NCBI GenBank assembly: GCA_033297205.1
Contig: MU859224.1
Span: 1 to 64,000, forward strand
Source of the DNA: Pseudoneurospora amorphoporcata
Taxonomy: Eukaryota > Ascomycota > Sordariomycetes > Sordariales > Sordariaceae
Direction: 5' to 3'
Length of the DNA stretch: 64,000 nt
The notes under the pieces are model-generated. The model was not told the DNA's origin, made no database searches, and worked only from the letters and a program-made list of their open reading frames with translations. A program made the translations under genes and the position numbers. This document shows, piece by piece, positions 46,198 through 58,290 of the stretch (its first letter is position 1; every line of letters begins with the position of its first letter).

Positions 46198-47612
46198 GAT
46201 TGCGATTGTGTGTTGACTCGAGATTGGATGGGAGAGTGTCAATGAGGTGGTAAGTTGTAGTTGTCTGTCCTTTGTCTGGTGACAAGGCGTGTGTGAATGA
46301 GTGATGACTGACAACTGGACTGTCAAGAAGATTCCATCATCACTTATACCCAAAAAGCCCCCTTCGATCTTTATCGACTGCAATCGTGGCGCCTTCGAGT
46401 CGCTTCGCCCTGTTCCAGGGTGCTCCTCGCCATGTAGCGTTTCGGCCAGCACGTCGTCGATCCAGAGAGCCGAACGCAACGACAAGCGCCGCACAAAACG
46501 AAACGCTCCAGATTCGCTTCAGAGTTCATTCACTAAAGTCAACTTCACAGCGCATGTTGTGAGCATGGGTTGAAGCCGCGCCTGCGAGTTTGGGTGCTCA
46601 CTCGAGCGTTCATGGTAATACCTGGAGAACATCACCTTCACTACACTCCATGACCTACCATGAGCCTGACAAACCAAGGTACGTTCTGGTGGATACGTCG
46701 ATGTAAACATTGTGTTTTCTTCTGATTGGTGCACGTCTTCTTCCTCGCATTTCCTCTTTCTCTCTCATTTGGCGCTGCCCAAGCGCCGCGCTTCTAAGGA
46801 TTCCTACGATCTGGCCCAGTAGGCCAGCGCATCGCTCCAAGCAACAGCTACGGTGGAAGGGCGCTCAATTCTGCAAGAAGGACACAAGTTGAGGGAGAAA
46901 CCTGGGGTTAGGCGAGTCTCACCACCTCGTCGAGGCGGACGGCATTACAATCCGAATTTTCCCGTTCCATTAGTGATGTTTTCAGCGCCTCCCTCACGGC
47001 TCCAGTGGAAACCTCCTTTTTTTTTGTCTTCGAGTGAGAACCGGTAATGCCATTCCAAAACTCCAAGCGCCAGTCTCGTTGGACATGGGCTGGGAGTGAG
47101 GCAGTGCCGCAAAGCCTGGACAGAGGCCGAAGTCTGGTACACAGCTTTGCGCGCTCAGATATTGCCCTCTTAGTCTTACAATTGCACACGGTGGCTCATA
47201 TCGACGGCCTTGGTGATGAGTGGAAGCGGAAGCAGCTGTGTCTAGACGGGTGTGATTATGATATCCTGATTACCCGGGGCCAGAGAGCGGAACATGCAGA
47301 ACCGGAGCAAATTGTCCGCTTTCATTCTCCTTTCATTACTGCCGAGGTTGAGACACAGGTTTGCTCGTTAACCAGCTGGGCCGGCCAGTGACTCGCCAGT
47401 AATCGTTTCAAAATCTACACCGTGAAGCCTCTGGTGTTTGAGCATAAAGAATCAAGTGAACCCACGGGGTAGATAAGAATACCCTGAGCCAGTCCCTACC
47501 GCATTCGGAAACTTCCTTCATACCCTTTGAGGTGTCTACCGGGTGTACTCATATTTTATAGGTACCCCAGACGATGAACCCAATGGTTTTTTGGACCAGA
47601 TCATATAACCAC
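46198..47612. promoter_or_regulatory. Promoter region of the RiPP precursor; 3' flank of regulator
   Basis: 1.4 kb between two minus-strand cluster genes. A plus-strand open frame at 47047-47391 has no recognisable pattern and is not annotated. No TATA box stands out. Confidence 0.5.
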
Positions 47613-49647
47613 TCAAGTAAACAACAACCCCAAGTTTGACCTCTGCATAACTTCCCTCCAATCCACTTTCACCGAGGAGGATGAGAGCGACCGATTTCTT
47701 TCACCGCCACTACTCTCCCCGGACATGAAATCCGATCCTCTGCTTACCCCATCAACTTGCCTCCAGCTTTCTTCAACAATGGCCTTCAACTCTCTCAAGC
47801 TTCCAAGGGTCGAGTCAACACTTGACAACCGTTCAGGGACTAAGAATTGTTCAAAGACTTCCCTCTGTTTTCCCGTTGCAAGACTCGCGCAAACACAATA
47901 AGGCCAAGCCAGGCTCCTTGGGCTTATGGATTCGGGTAACAACTTCCACGCCGCAATGGAACGCTCGATGCTCTCGCTTATCTCAGGCACACTGGCCAGC
48001 GGTCCGGACACAATGGCATGCAAGTGAGTGAGAAGTGCATAAGCAAAGACCAGGCTTTGGAGACGTTTGTCGCTACCACTCCCTTCCAAACGTTGAATCC
48101 CATCTTCGACTGTTCTCTCCAGCCTTGAGGCGCGGTTGACCAGTTCCCTAATACTCAGATTACCCTGGTTTTCTTGGTCGCTCTTCCATACCTCGAGAGC
48201 TGTGGCGTCCATTATCGCTACAAGAATCCAAGGCTCACAACCTGTGGTAGACTGGAAAGAGGTGCAGAAAGAGGGAGAAGAGGAGAGAAGGTCTCGGTAG
48301 GACGGTGCCGCAGTAGGGACCTTCTTGAGGGAGGAGGACGAGAGGATATCATTCCAGATCAGAATGGCACGAAAGAATGAGAGTGCTGTTCGTTCCATGG
48401 GAGACGGACCAGGCGGTGTTGGGCTGCTGGTACCTGATGAGAGACTCATGTGCTGTTGCAGGGACTGAGCTGGAGGAGACAATGCGTTGGTACCGCTATC
48501 ACACATTGAGGGCTGGCGCAGATCATCGAGGAGGATCCGGACTGCCGAAGAGAGGTACGAATGGCAGCTTTGCATGTTTTTGCCTAATGCCTAGGATGAA
48601 AGTCCACATCAACACCTGGAACGTCACGCTTGGTCATTGGCTAATCCTACTCACCTCTAAAAGAGCAAGCTGCACCGAGCATATCAGACTTTCGCCAAAC
48701 ACTGCCCCGGAACGTGGCCGATTAGGGTCTATAAGATCACAAAAGCTGTCCAAGGCTTGCGACCTGTGCGATTGGTAGTCATGGACTGCTGTAGCGCGAG
48801 CATCACTATGCCCGGCGAGGGATAGAGACATGTGATAAGCGCTCATGCTAAGGGAAGCATGATAAAAGGTCGGTGACCTCATCAACAGAAAGAGTGCCCA
48901 ACTCCTCTGTGTTGCTGATGACGAACGATACGAGCCGTGTTGCAACGGACATGTTTCGCCAATGAAATGCATGACCAACTCGATATCATTTTCAGAAGTT
49001 GGAGGGCCATGCATCCCCGAACCAGTACCACTGTCTCCCAAGCAGGAGAGACTTAGCGGTGTTGGGATGCCTGGTGGTTGCTTAGAGTGGACTGAAGCTT
49101 CAGGAAGACACTGTGGCGCTTGGGGCTCCAATGGTGAGATATCAACCATGGCTGCATCCGTGCTGCCTTGGATTGCCCAGATATCGTCGCTGTAAGCACC
49201 CGTGAGGGAATCAGGGGCTATCGTCAAAGCGTCGAGAAATTCGAACTCTACCGCTGCGTTTCGTTCATGCCCGGAGGAAGGAGACAACGGGAATGAAAAG
49301 TCGGATGACAAGAACGGTGAGAGTGAAGGTGACTCGGCGGCTGGGATAGGAGGACTACCGATGTCGATAGTGCCCCCGGAGGATGTCGACGCTTCTGACA
49401 CCGATGGATGAGAGCCATGGCTTTGGGTCGCCGTTGACCTTCGACGTCTTCGTGTCTGGAGTTGAAGTCTGGTAGCCTCTTCCCTTTCTTTGTCTCCTCT
49501 ATCTTTCCAGTTGGGTTTGGGACCGTATCCATGGCAGAAGATGCCTCGAGATTCGCAGTTTGAGCAGGGTGGTCCTCCTTCGAGACACTTTTTGCGGCGC
49601 AGACGACAAGTCCAACATCCACTTTTACTGCGTTGTCCTGACGGCAT
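47613..49647 (-). CDS. Zn2Cys6 transcription factor, candidate cluster regulator
   Basis: Two exons: 48655-49647 and 47613-48590; 656 residues. The N-terminus holds a complete binuclear zinc cluster with Cys at 11, 14, 21, 28, 31 and 38 (CX2CX6CX6CX2CX6C), followed by a basic Arg-rich linker at ~66-72 and a Ser/Pro-rich region. The C-terminal half is helical, of the fungal transcription factor middle-homology type, ending in WREVMQRSNLGLL. Such proteins bind CGG half-sites and often control the cluster they lie in (as UstR does for ustiloxin). Its place between the precursor and the modifying genes supports that role; control is inferred. The junction GAG|GTGAGT ... CCTAG keeps phase. Confidence 0.9.
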
Positions 49648-52600
49648 TGGAGGGAGAAGAGGGACAATTTGAACAATCGTAAGCCCAAGATTACCCCGTC
49701 AACTTGTTGTTGAGATGTTGCTAGTGGTGGCGGCTGACGAGTAAACTGCTTTCGAAGTGGGTGGGAAGGGCCAAAGGCTGGTGTAACTGCGCTAAGGCTT
49801 TAAGACCAAGACAGAGGTCAGAAGACGGGACACTGATGGATAGGGTAAGATTGAAGGAAGCCAAGCAGGATGAATTAATAACACTGAGGCAAGTGTCCCA
49901 AGTGCCTCTTGGGTTGGGAGGAGGAGAAAATGAAGGCATCCTCATGCCTTCTTTCAAATCTCATTCCGTCTCCTCTTTACCTGTCTTAACCTGGGAGTCC
50001 TCTGGAAGCCCAGAGTGGAATCTACGGTCAACATCGGAACAACTGATTTGTTGACATACAAGCAAGCAGGGTGATGCGAAATGCAGCAGCAGCAGCAGCA
50101 GCAGCAGCGAAAGGCGAAAGGAGAACATCAACCACCTAGATGAGAATCGGAGCCCCCACCAAGACCGAACGGATCCTCAGTCGCTAGTGATCGACACTGC
50201 AGCACAGCTGAAAGCCGGGAACGGTAACTTCTTACTGTGGACTACAGAGACATAAGATATGAACTTTTCCCGATGGGTTTCTTCGAAAGGCAAGGTATCC
50301 TTGATGGGAAAATGGAGGAGGTTCAGTTTGGGTTTTCCGGCCGGGCGGGCGGGCGGATGGCTAGAAGAGAGCATCCTAGCCATGCGGAATGGCACTCACG
50401 TCATGCATTCATCGTGATCGGGGAGGTGGTGACTAAAGAAAGGCGTGCTCAATGCCCAACCAGTTACCGGTTCTGTAAGTTGCTCGTGGGGCTGTTTCAT
50501 GATGCAGGAAGCTGGGCTTCGGAGATCGACTGTTGGGTAACGCTAAAAAGGTAACCAACCGCTAAGCTTTCGCCAGTCGGCGACCCGCAGGATCATGGAG
50601 CCGATTCGATTCCTGTCTGGTACCTTGTGAGTTACGCGTCCTGTCCTGTCCTGTTTTGTCCGAACTATGAATGGATGCTGATGCTCGTTCGTGTTAGTGG
50701 TGGTGTTGGGTAATTACCGGTTTCTTGTGCAAGATGTGCTGAGACAAATTTTGACGTCACATACTACCTTAGCTAACCTATAATGTAATGGCTAGTAGTC
50801 TAGGCCACCGAGATCCCCAATTCCATTCATGTTTTAATGGAAACCACGGAGATGGTAGTAGGCGCACATCTGTACATCTTGGAGATCCGGGTGGGTGATC
50901 TTCTTAACTCTTATTGGCTGAATTCCGGTAGTACTGAATGGGACGGCAGGACGGCTAAATGCCGAACCACACGATCGGGTGCATTCCAGCCTAAGCAGGG
51001 TAGGGGTGAGCCCATCGGGATAGGCGGTAGTGTTAGTGTGTGGATGGGGGTCATGGAGGTAGCTAGATGGAGGAGGCTCCGAGACAAGTGACAATAGCCC
51101 CACTTAGGGGCACATTTGTTGGTGTACAGGTGGTGTCTAGTGAGGAAAGATGGGTGAATGTGCAAGTTTCGAGATTTGTGGGAATTAACTAGGTAGGTAA
51201 AGTATGCCCCAGCGATGCTCTTTTTGAAAGCTGGAGTTGAAGCAATTACAAGGTAGTTATCGACAGTGATATCACCTCACGACGCGCTCGCGAAGCTCAC
51301 GCACGCATTCGGAATGGGTTGAAGATCCGGATCACTCATAATCCCCTCAACCTCGTCGAAACAGTTTGTTCAACCCACACGAAACGATCGATGTGTCTCG
51401 GTTAGGAGAGGTAGGAGGGGTAACCGAATTCCCAATTCCTTCCCACCTACCCCTCCAGCTTGTTGACGACAACAAACCAGCGGCATACATGTACCCTAAG
51501 GCCCTGATCGGCTGATACTGCTCTGGGTGGCAGGGGGGTTTTGGTACTTGGGTGACAGGGGGTAGGTTTAGCTTTCTTCAAAAGTATTCAAAAGTCGTAA
51601 AGAAACGATATTGGAGGCGATACTGGAGGGTCTACCCTCAAGTATCAAATTGCGAGTTTTTGAACCAAAAAGTTCGAAATCAATCAATTTTATTGGTTGA
51701 AACTGTGCTTGGCAATCGCTTGGCAATAGTGGTCTGAGTTTGCAAAATCGGTACATGAGTAAAAAGTTGCCAAGGAAGCTAACCAAGGCGCTATCGCTTT
51801 GAATGCCCGTGCCCCTTTCGAAAGAAGGAAAGCGTTTTGGTAAAAGATGAGGCACAGCCCTGCTAGTGCAAAATATCCTTGAACAGCTTTCATACTGCTC
51901 ATGAAGCAGTATGAGCCGATCAGGGCCTAAACCAGAACCTCTTTGAGCTCCTCTTACGGGATTTGGCTTGAAAGTCTGGATCAAGCAAGGGTCAGGGAGA
52001 GTTGGGGTTAGGTACCTATGATTTGTTACCCGTCTGGCCCAGCCCTCCGCCTCCAATCGAGCCCGCAGACACTACACTATGTCTGCGTAGGTCAGGTACC
52101 TCTAAGCTTCGAGAGGATTGACCGCAGAAATACATAACCAATCTCATAAATGGGAGGGGCCCTTGTGCTACCAACCAGAGATTATATTAACGAGTGATTG
52201 GTGTGCAACAGAAGAAGGAAATGGAAGCATGTCTCGGTGGTTAACTCTCTGCCCTACTCCCGAGTTTGCTAGAAACTGCTACGGTGGTAGACCCAATCCC
52301 AACTCCAAGCGGCGGGCGGTGCACGCCCAGCCGGAGCCGCACGGGGTTGGGTGCTGCCCCGATCCGTGCAGGTCTCGAAATGCCGGAAAGTGGGTCCCCG
52401 GCCCGGTGTGGAAAGGTTCGTGGGAGAAGGGGGGGGTTGGGACAAGGTCACCCACCCTTACTCAACGTGCACCATGCTTTGGTTTCTTGGAAGGTTGGAA
52501 AGGTCGCAGTTTAGTCCCTTGCGTACCTTGTTACTTAGCTTACCTAGCTACCTGGGACTGGTGTTGCATTGATGCGATGCCATGCAGGTCCAAATCATCA

Positions 52601-53351
52601 CTTTCGATTCGCTTGGTCGATCAAAAAGCTGAGAGGCGTTTCTGTCTATCGAGTTGACGGGGCCTGAATGGTCGTGATGAGGGACTGGAGGAGGAGGGAG
52701 AAAGAGGTAGGTAGGCAGAAGTAGCGGTGAAAATACATGCAGAGAACTACATACATGTATGGTGAATAGATCAGGTAGGTATGCATGGAGAGAGGTGGGT
52801 AGCGATTGTATTGAGCACGCACAACATGTGGTTGGTTGGGTGATGACGGTGTCTGGTCTATCTATACCTTGGGTACCTTAGCGAAGGTACGGTAGGCAGG
52901 CAAGTATACCGGCTGGAGGTTGGGTATCACCACCTCAATGGCAATCTGGAGGCGCTACTACGTTACTTTTTTCACAGAAAAGAAAGAAAACGAGGGGAGT
53001 GAAGATGAGGGGACGGAAGACAGATTACGGTACACAGTGGCTCGGCGGGGCTCAAGGTGGTACAACATAGGGTACTAGAAAGACGGAGGCAAATGTAGGT
53101 AGGGTAGGTAGGTAACTGTTCATTTGTATGTCACAACATTTTTCTCTCTCTCAAAGATCGGAAAAAAGGATATTAACTCATGCGTGTTCCCTCCCGCCCG
53201 CAAAATACGATCGTGCTACCCAACCCAACCCAACCTTACAACATGAACCATGTGTTATTGTAATGTGCCCGCTGAGTGCTCACTCCCACCACATCATCAT
53301 CCAACCAACCGTCTTGGCAGGCACCAACCATTGAAGAAGATAATCCAAGGA
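49648..53351. other. Gene-poor interval inside the cluster (3.7 kb)
   Basis: Upstream of the regulator and downstream of the first UstYa-type gene. Open frames here are short and none shows a domain, signal peptide or splice-joined continuation. It has a (GCA)n run at 50083-50108, one TAGGTACCTA palindrome (52009-52018) and GTAGGTAG-type repeats near 52700-53115. Confidence 0.6.
50083..50108. repeat. (GCA)8-9 microsatellite
   Basis: Tandem GCA units in noncoding sequence. Confidence 0.9.
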
Positions 53352-54349
53352 CTAATGAATAATCTTCCACTCCCTAAACCGGTGCCTCTCCGCCCACTCA
53401 AACACCTGCTGGAAATTCCGGCAAGTATGCTGATATCCCCACCCCGTGCTGCCCGACTCGTCAGGCGGGGTGATCCATTCCAGCGTGGTGTCGGCGTTGC
53501 ACATGATTCCCTGCCGGAGGTAGTCCCAGCAGTGGGTCAGGTGCGGGGTGTTAACCTCGTCGAGGGAGCCGGATTTGGCGGCGAAATAGCCGGCGCGGGT
53601 CATGTACTTTATTCATTGTTGTTGTTGTTAGTGACGGGAATGATTTGGATGGATGGATGGCAAGAGACAAAAAGAGAAAAAAAAACATACCAGACAATGT
53701 AGTTGGTGGAAGACGGTCACCATGGCATGTTGTTCCTTTTTTGATTTATCCAGCCTCGGAAGGTCTGGTAACGCATCGGCTGTTTCGTTGGGGAGGACGA
53801 TGAAGCCTTTGCCTTCTGTTGACGTTGTTAATGTATTACTGCCATGATAGGTATCTTGCAGGTTCAATCTAAAGAGATGCAGCTGATCTGAGGGAAAGAC
53901 ACAGAAAGCAAACCGAACTTACTAGGAATCATGGCCGTCCAAGCCTGTTCCACCTCCTCGCTTGGTTCGGCTCCGTAGATGGTCTGGAACCGGAAGATTT
54001 CTGTACGGAAATCTACCTGTGGTTCCCATGGTGGTTGTTCTGGAAACTTTCTACTAGTCCTCGCTGTTGTTGTTATCGGCCGCAAAGTAACAGCCACCAA
54101 GGCTGCCAGCAAGAGGACGTTGGAGAGGGCAAGGAAAAAGGTAGTACAAGGCAGACTCAACGGGATCGCAAGTCTGCTCCTGATGGGCACCCGGGAAGGG
54201 GAATGGGTTCGCGTGCCGGACTCCAGGAGGTTTTCTTTCTCCTCCATGTTGTCGTCGTCGTCGGGGATGCGTGAACGGGAGCCGGAGCCGGAGAGGGAGA
54301 TGGAGCAGGAGGGCCGGAGGGTGCTTTGGTCGTCTCTGTAGTGGTCCAT
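53352..54349 (-). CDS. UstYa/DUF3328-family oxidase candidate 1
   Basis: Three exons: 53923-54349, 53691-53815, 53352-53606; 268 residues. A hydrophilic N-terminus of ~60 residues is followed by one membrane segment (about 62-88, FFLALSNVLLLAALVAV). The lumenal part carries the paired HxxHC motifs of the family: HQLHC at 179-183 and HLTHC at 206-210, the second followed by WDYLRQ. UstYa-type proteins are needed for oxidative crosslinking or cyclisation in ustiloxin, phomopsin and asperipin pathways and likely bind copper through these motifs (established for the family). Exon 2 begins after a CAACAG acceptor, the least certain junction. It is divergent from the S41 peptidase gene, with 518 bp between starts. 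Confidence 0.9.
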
Positions 54350-54867
54350 GCTTTGTGACCTAGTCTAGGTAGGTTGTGGTTCCGAGTCAACTATTCAGCT
54401 GTAGAATCAACTAGCAAGGCCGCTATGTAATGCCCGGGCTTGGGGGGTTAATGCCACTACGAGCCTCTGTCCCTTGGACTCAGTCCGATCTTGTGACGGG
54501 AAGGGCTGGCGACGGGAGGCGGCCCGGGTGTCCTGTTCGGCGCCCGGGGGCGCAACGCTGCCGCCGTCGCCGAGTTATAGCGGTTCGCCATCGGATCGTC
54601 AGCGCCCGGGCGGTTATAGTGGCGTTAGCGCTTCCCGGCGCTCGCTGCGGGCACCTTTTGGCGCAGTCAGCGCTTTACTTTGCATCCCCTCTTGGCGCCT
54701 TCCTTGCCTGAACATGGCGCCAAATGTGGTAATGTGATGGCTCAATCGGGGTTCTTGCTGCTGATTGACGCTGAGGAACAGAGAAGACGTTCAGGAAGAA
54801 CCCCAATTCCAATTCAGCGCCTTCGTTCTGCAACAGCCACGGATGTGGCTCGACGACCGTGTTCATC
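54350..54867. promoter_or_regulatory. GC-rich divergent promoter (UstYa-1 / S41 peptidase) with repeated motifs
   Basis: Within about 80 bp, GCGCCCGGG occurs twice (54540-54548 and 54602-54610) and TTATAGNGG twice (54575-54583 and 54614-54622). CGG/CCG triplets are dense, the half-site type bound by Zn2Cys6 factors. The GC content is higher than that of other intergenic regions here. Function inferred. Confidence 0.5.
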
Positions 54868-57440
54868 ATGTTTCCCCCCATACTGCTATCACTCGCATCA
54901 CTCGTAGCTGCACAGTATACCGGCAGTGCTTGTTCACAGATAGCCCACTCGTATGAAGTCTGGACCAAGAACGGCGGTACGTGGAAGCACAGTGTCCATT
55001 TTGACCCCGAAGCTGACCCCTTGTTACCTACCTAGGCAATGGAGACTTGATCAACATCCCCGGACAAACAGCACACGACTGTCTCATGTCCATGCCCTTT
55101 GACTCGGCCCGGGCAGTGCAGTTCATAGATGAATATCTGAAACATGTTCAGTTCCAATCAACCTTGGATTCTCTCAAACGTGACTTCTTTATATTATACA
55201 CCTGTTGAACAAACGAACTCGCATTGACTTTCACTTGATAGATCCCCCACCAGGCTACATAACGCCCTCCATCGACCTCCTCAAAGGCTTTTCCAAAATC
55301 CGCAACAAAGCCGTTTCAAACACATACAAAAGCCAATACGAATTCGACAACGCCATCAAGTCCCTCATCCACCGCGCAAACGAAGGTCATCTGGAGATCC
55401 ATCTCTGTTCCCACCAAGTCTTCCGCTTCCACCGCAGTCCTCCCTTGGTGTCCATCTCGTCCGACGGCCTTGAGCTTCCCAACATCTACACCTGGGATGA
55501 CGTGAAACGGCTACGCGACGGAGGATCTGAAAAAGAAGTCTCCCACTTGGCTGAAATCAACGGCGTCGACGCCACGTACTTCCTCCAAGCTCACCTGGGA
55601 ATCCAATTCGAATACCACGACCCTGACGCCCGCTACAACCACCTTTTCCCCTTTCCCGGTAACCAATTCACCGGCTTCTTTACGGGGGGCGGGTGGACGA
55701 GCTATCAAGGATTGTGGCCGGGCGCTTCCCGCTATGACCTCAAGTTCAGCAATGGCTCGACACTCACCGTTACCACGACAGCCATGTGGCCAGGAACAAA
55801 CGGGCCGATGAATTATACCGATGGAGAGGGGCTGTGGAAAGCAGCTTGTTTACCCGGGTACGAACCGTCGCTGATGAGCTTTTATCATCTGAACGTTCCG
55901 CCGCCGCCGAGACTCCATGTAAATCAAGATGGTGGTGGGGAGGAAGCGCCGAGTAAAGAGGGTATCTACCCTGATCCTATCGTCCGCACCGAGCGGGATT
56001 CGATAAGGGGGTATTACCTCGACACTGCCCCCCAAAACGACACGGCAGTTTTGCAGATTCCTACCTTCCAGCATACAGGCGGTGTCAACTTTTCGCAAAC
56101 AGCTCTTGACTTTCTCACCCTGGCTTCCCAGCGCGATGGCAAGACCAAACTGATCATCGACCTGTCGGGTAACACGGGAGGGGATGTGATACCTGGTTTT
56201 AACGTCTTCAAGATTTTGTTTCCTGATTTGCCCATCATGACTGCCACGCGGTTTCGGGCGACGGAGATTGTGAAGCTCATGGGCAAGGTTTATAGCGAGG
56301 TTTATTATACACCTCGGCGGGATGTGAATTTTGACGACGAGAAGAGCAAAGAAGAACAAGTGCACGTGCCGATCGATCCGCCTTTTGTTGCCAGCGTGGC
56401 CGTGGGACCGGATCAGGACAAGCGAAGGTTTCCAGGGGGGTGGGAAGACTTGTTTGGTCCTTTTGAAGGGAACATGTCCAGCCTGCTCTCTCACTTTGAC
56501 CTCGACCTGGCTTCCACCAAGCAAGACCCGATTTATGGCTATGGGCCTTTTGCGTCCATGGCTACTACCTCTACTAGGGAAAGCAGGCCGTTTCGCGCCG
56601 AGGATATCGTTGTTGTGAGTTCCCCCCCTCCCCCCCCCCAATTATCTCCCGTCTCCATAGTGCATCCACAGCAGACTTCCCAACTAACAACCCCCACTCA
56701 CTCACATCACAAAGATAACAAACTCCCAATGCGCCTCAACCTGCGCCCTCCTCATCTCCTTGCTCTGCCGCCAAGCCGGCGTCCGCACCCTCGCCTTCGG
56801 CGGCCGTCCCCGCTACGCGCCCATGCAACCTGTCGGCGGCGTGAAAGGGGGGCAGTACTGGTCTCTGGGCACCATTCACCGACATGTCTCGAGGGCTATC
56901 GAGTTAGCTGTCAACTCGTTTAATGGATCTTCTTCTGACAAAGGGGGAACGCCTATATTAACGGGTGAGGAGCTAGCCAGGCTGAAAGAGTTGGCGCCTG
57001 CTGATCCTGATCCTGACCCGAGGGGAAGAAGAAAGGGGTTCCCGCTGAGAATGGGCTGGCAGGGAGAGGGAGGGGTGAATTTTAGGGATTTGTATTATCT
57101 TGATGACCTTGATGGAAATGCTGGGGACGAAAACAAACATGAAGGCGGAGGGCAAGCAGATACACACGGTCATGACGAGGAAAAGGAAAAGGAAAAGGCT
57201 AACAACAACGGGAACGGGAAGGGACAACATGGAGCGAGTAAAGACACGGTTCATGTTCCGGCGCAGTTTATCTACGAACCAGCCGAGTGTAGGCGGTTCT
57301 TTACGGCGGAAATGATGTTTAGACCGGCGAGCATGTGGGAGGTGGCGAGGGAGGTCATGTTTGGGAACAATGGAGAGTGTGTTGAGGGCTCGGAAACTGG
57401 CCATGGCTCTGGGAGGCGGAGTTTGGAGGCGGTCAGGTAA
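54868..57440 (+). CDS. phomP-like: Secreted S41-family peptidase (UstP/PhomP1-like)
   Basis: Four exons: 54868-54976, 55036-55179, 55242-56614, 56715-57440; 783 residues. A signal peptide comes first (MFPPILLSLASLVAAQ). A tail-protease S41 core lies in the C-terminal half: a LIIDLSGNTGGDV block near 370-385, then ITNSQCASTCALL across the last junction, with Ser550 as the candidate nucleophile. Residues ~700-745 are a His/Glu/Asn-rich low-complexity insert. S41 peptidases of this type are regular members of dikaritin clusters and are thought to trim the precursor; the exact step is not settled. The exon 2 donor (GTGACT) is weak, so that junction is the least certain. Confidence 0.87.
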
Positions 57441-57950
57441 GGTAAGGTAGGTAGGAAGGTGGGTAAGGTAGTGTGGCATGGATGAATGTAAATACCTTAA
57501 TATGCATGTGATACAAGTTCCTGCCTTTTTGGGTTTGCCTTTTCTTTTCTTTTCTTCGTTTCCTTCATCTTTTTGGGGCTCGGTATATTATTACCTCTAC
57601 AAACGGACGTAATGATTTTCAGGCATCTTTGTGCTTGCTATTGTAGTGGTGGCCAAGGTGCACACCATCATGGTGTAGTCTAGAGGTCAAAGGTTTCATG
57701 GTCTAATCCGTGGCCCGTCACATGTAGGTAGCTTAACGGGGAGAGAGTCAGGAAATACGGGTCTGGTCGTGCAGCGGGCATCTGTCCTCGGCGAGTAAGG
57801 TACCGGCTAGAATTGTAGAATTGACACTGACAACAGGAATCTTGGTGGGTTGTTTGGTTATAGGCTCGATTCCTGTACGGCTCCGATAAGTAGGTAATGT
57901 AGGTATCTAGGTACACCATAGTGTGCACCTCGCTTTACATCAAAAACTAT

Positions 57951-58007
<57 letters not shown>

Positions 58008-58290
58008 CTCACACCCACCCACCCCCTTCTGTTGAACCATGACGAAATCACGTGAGACGATTGAAGTGGTGGTGAATATCTTGATTGATTGAAGAGAGAG
58101 CAAGAAACGATGTGAAGGAGGACAAAGTCCATCTTATATACATATACAGGGTACATAGCCATGTGTACGTAGATCGTATCCCACTAATGCCAAGAATGCC
58201 AAGACATGTGAATGGCTTCAACACCCCCTTCCCCTTCCACTTTCCTCAAATAAAGTAGGTAGGTAACCTTCCTTCCTTGCCCGCCCTTCC
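57441..58290. other. Convergent intergenic with 54-nt poly(A)
   Basis: Between the 3' ends of the S41 peptidase (plus) and UstYa-2 (minus). Holds an uninterrupted A54 run; no gene. Confidence 0.7.
57952..58005. repeat. Poly(A) homopolymer, 54 nt
   Basis: Uninterrupted A from 57952 to 58005. Its length is likely imprecise in the assembly. Confidence 0.9.

Noticed and set aside
47047..47391. 114-codon plus-strand open frame upstream of the precursor
   Set aside because: No domain, signal peptide or splice-joined continuation, and composition like random sequence.
52118..52657. 179-codon plus-strand open frame in the gene-poor interval
   Set aside because: No recognisable motif; GC-rich local composition explains the open frame.
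49648..53351. RIP-mutated transposon relic
   Set aside because: The interval is not AT-rich or TpA-rich to the eye, and no transposon motif or terminal repeat was seen; a RIP index would settle it.
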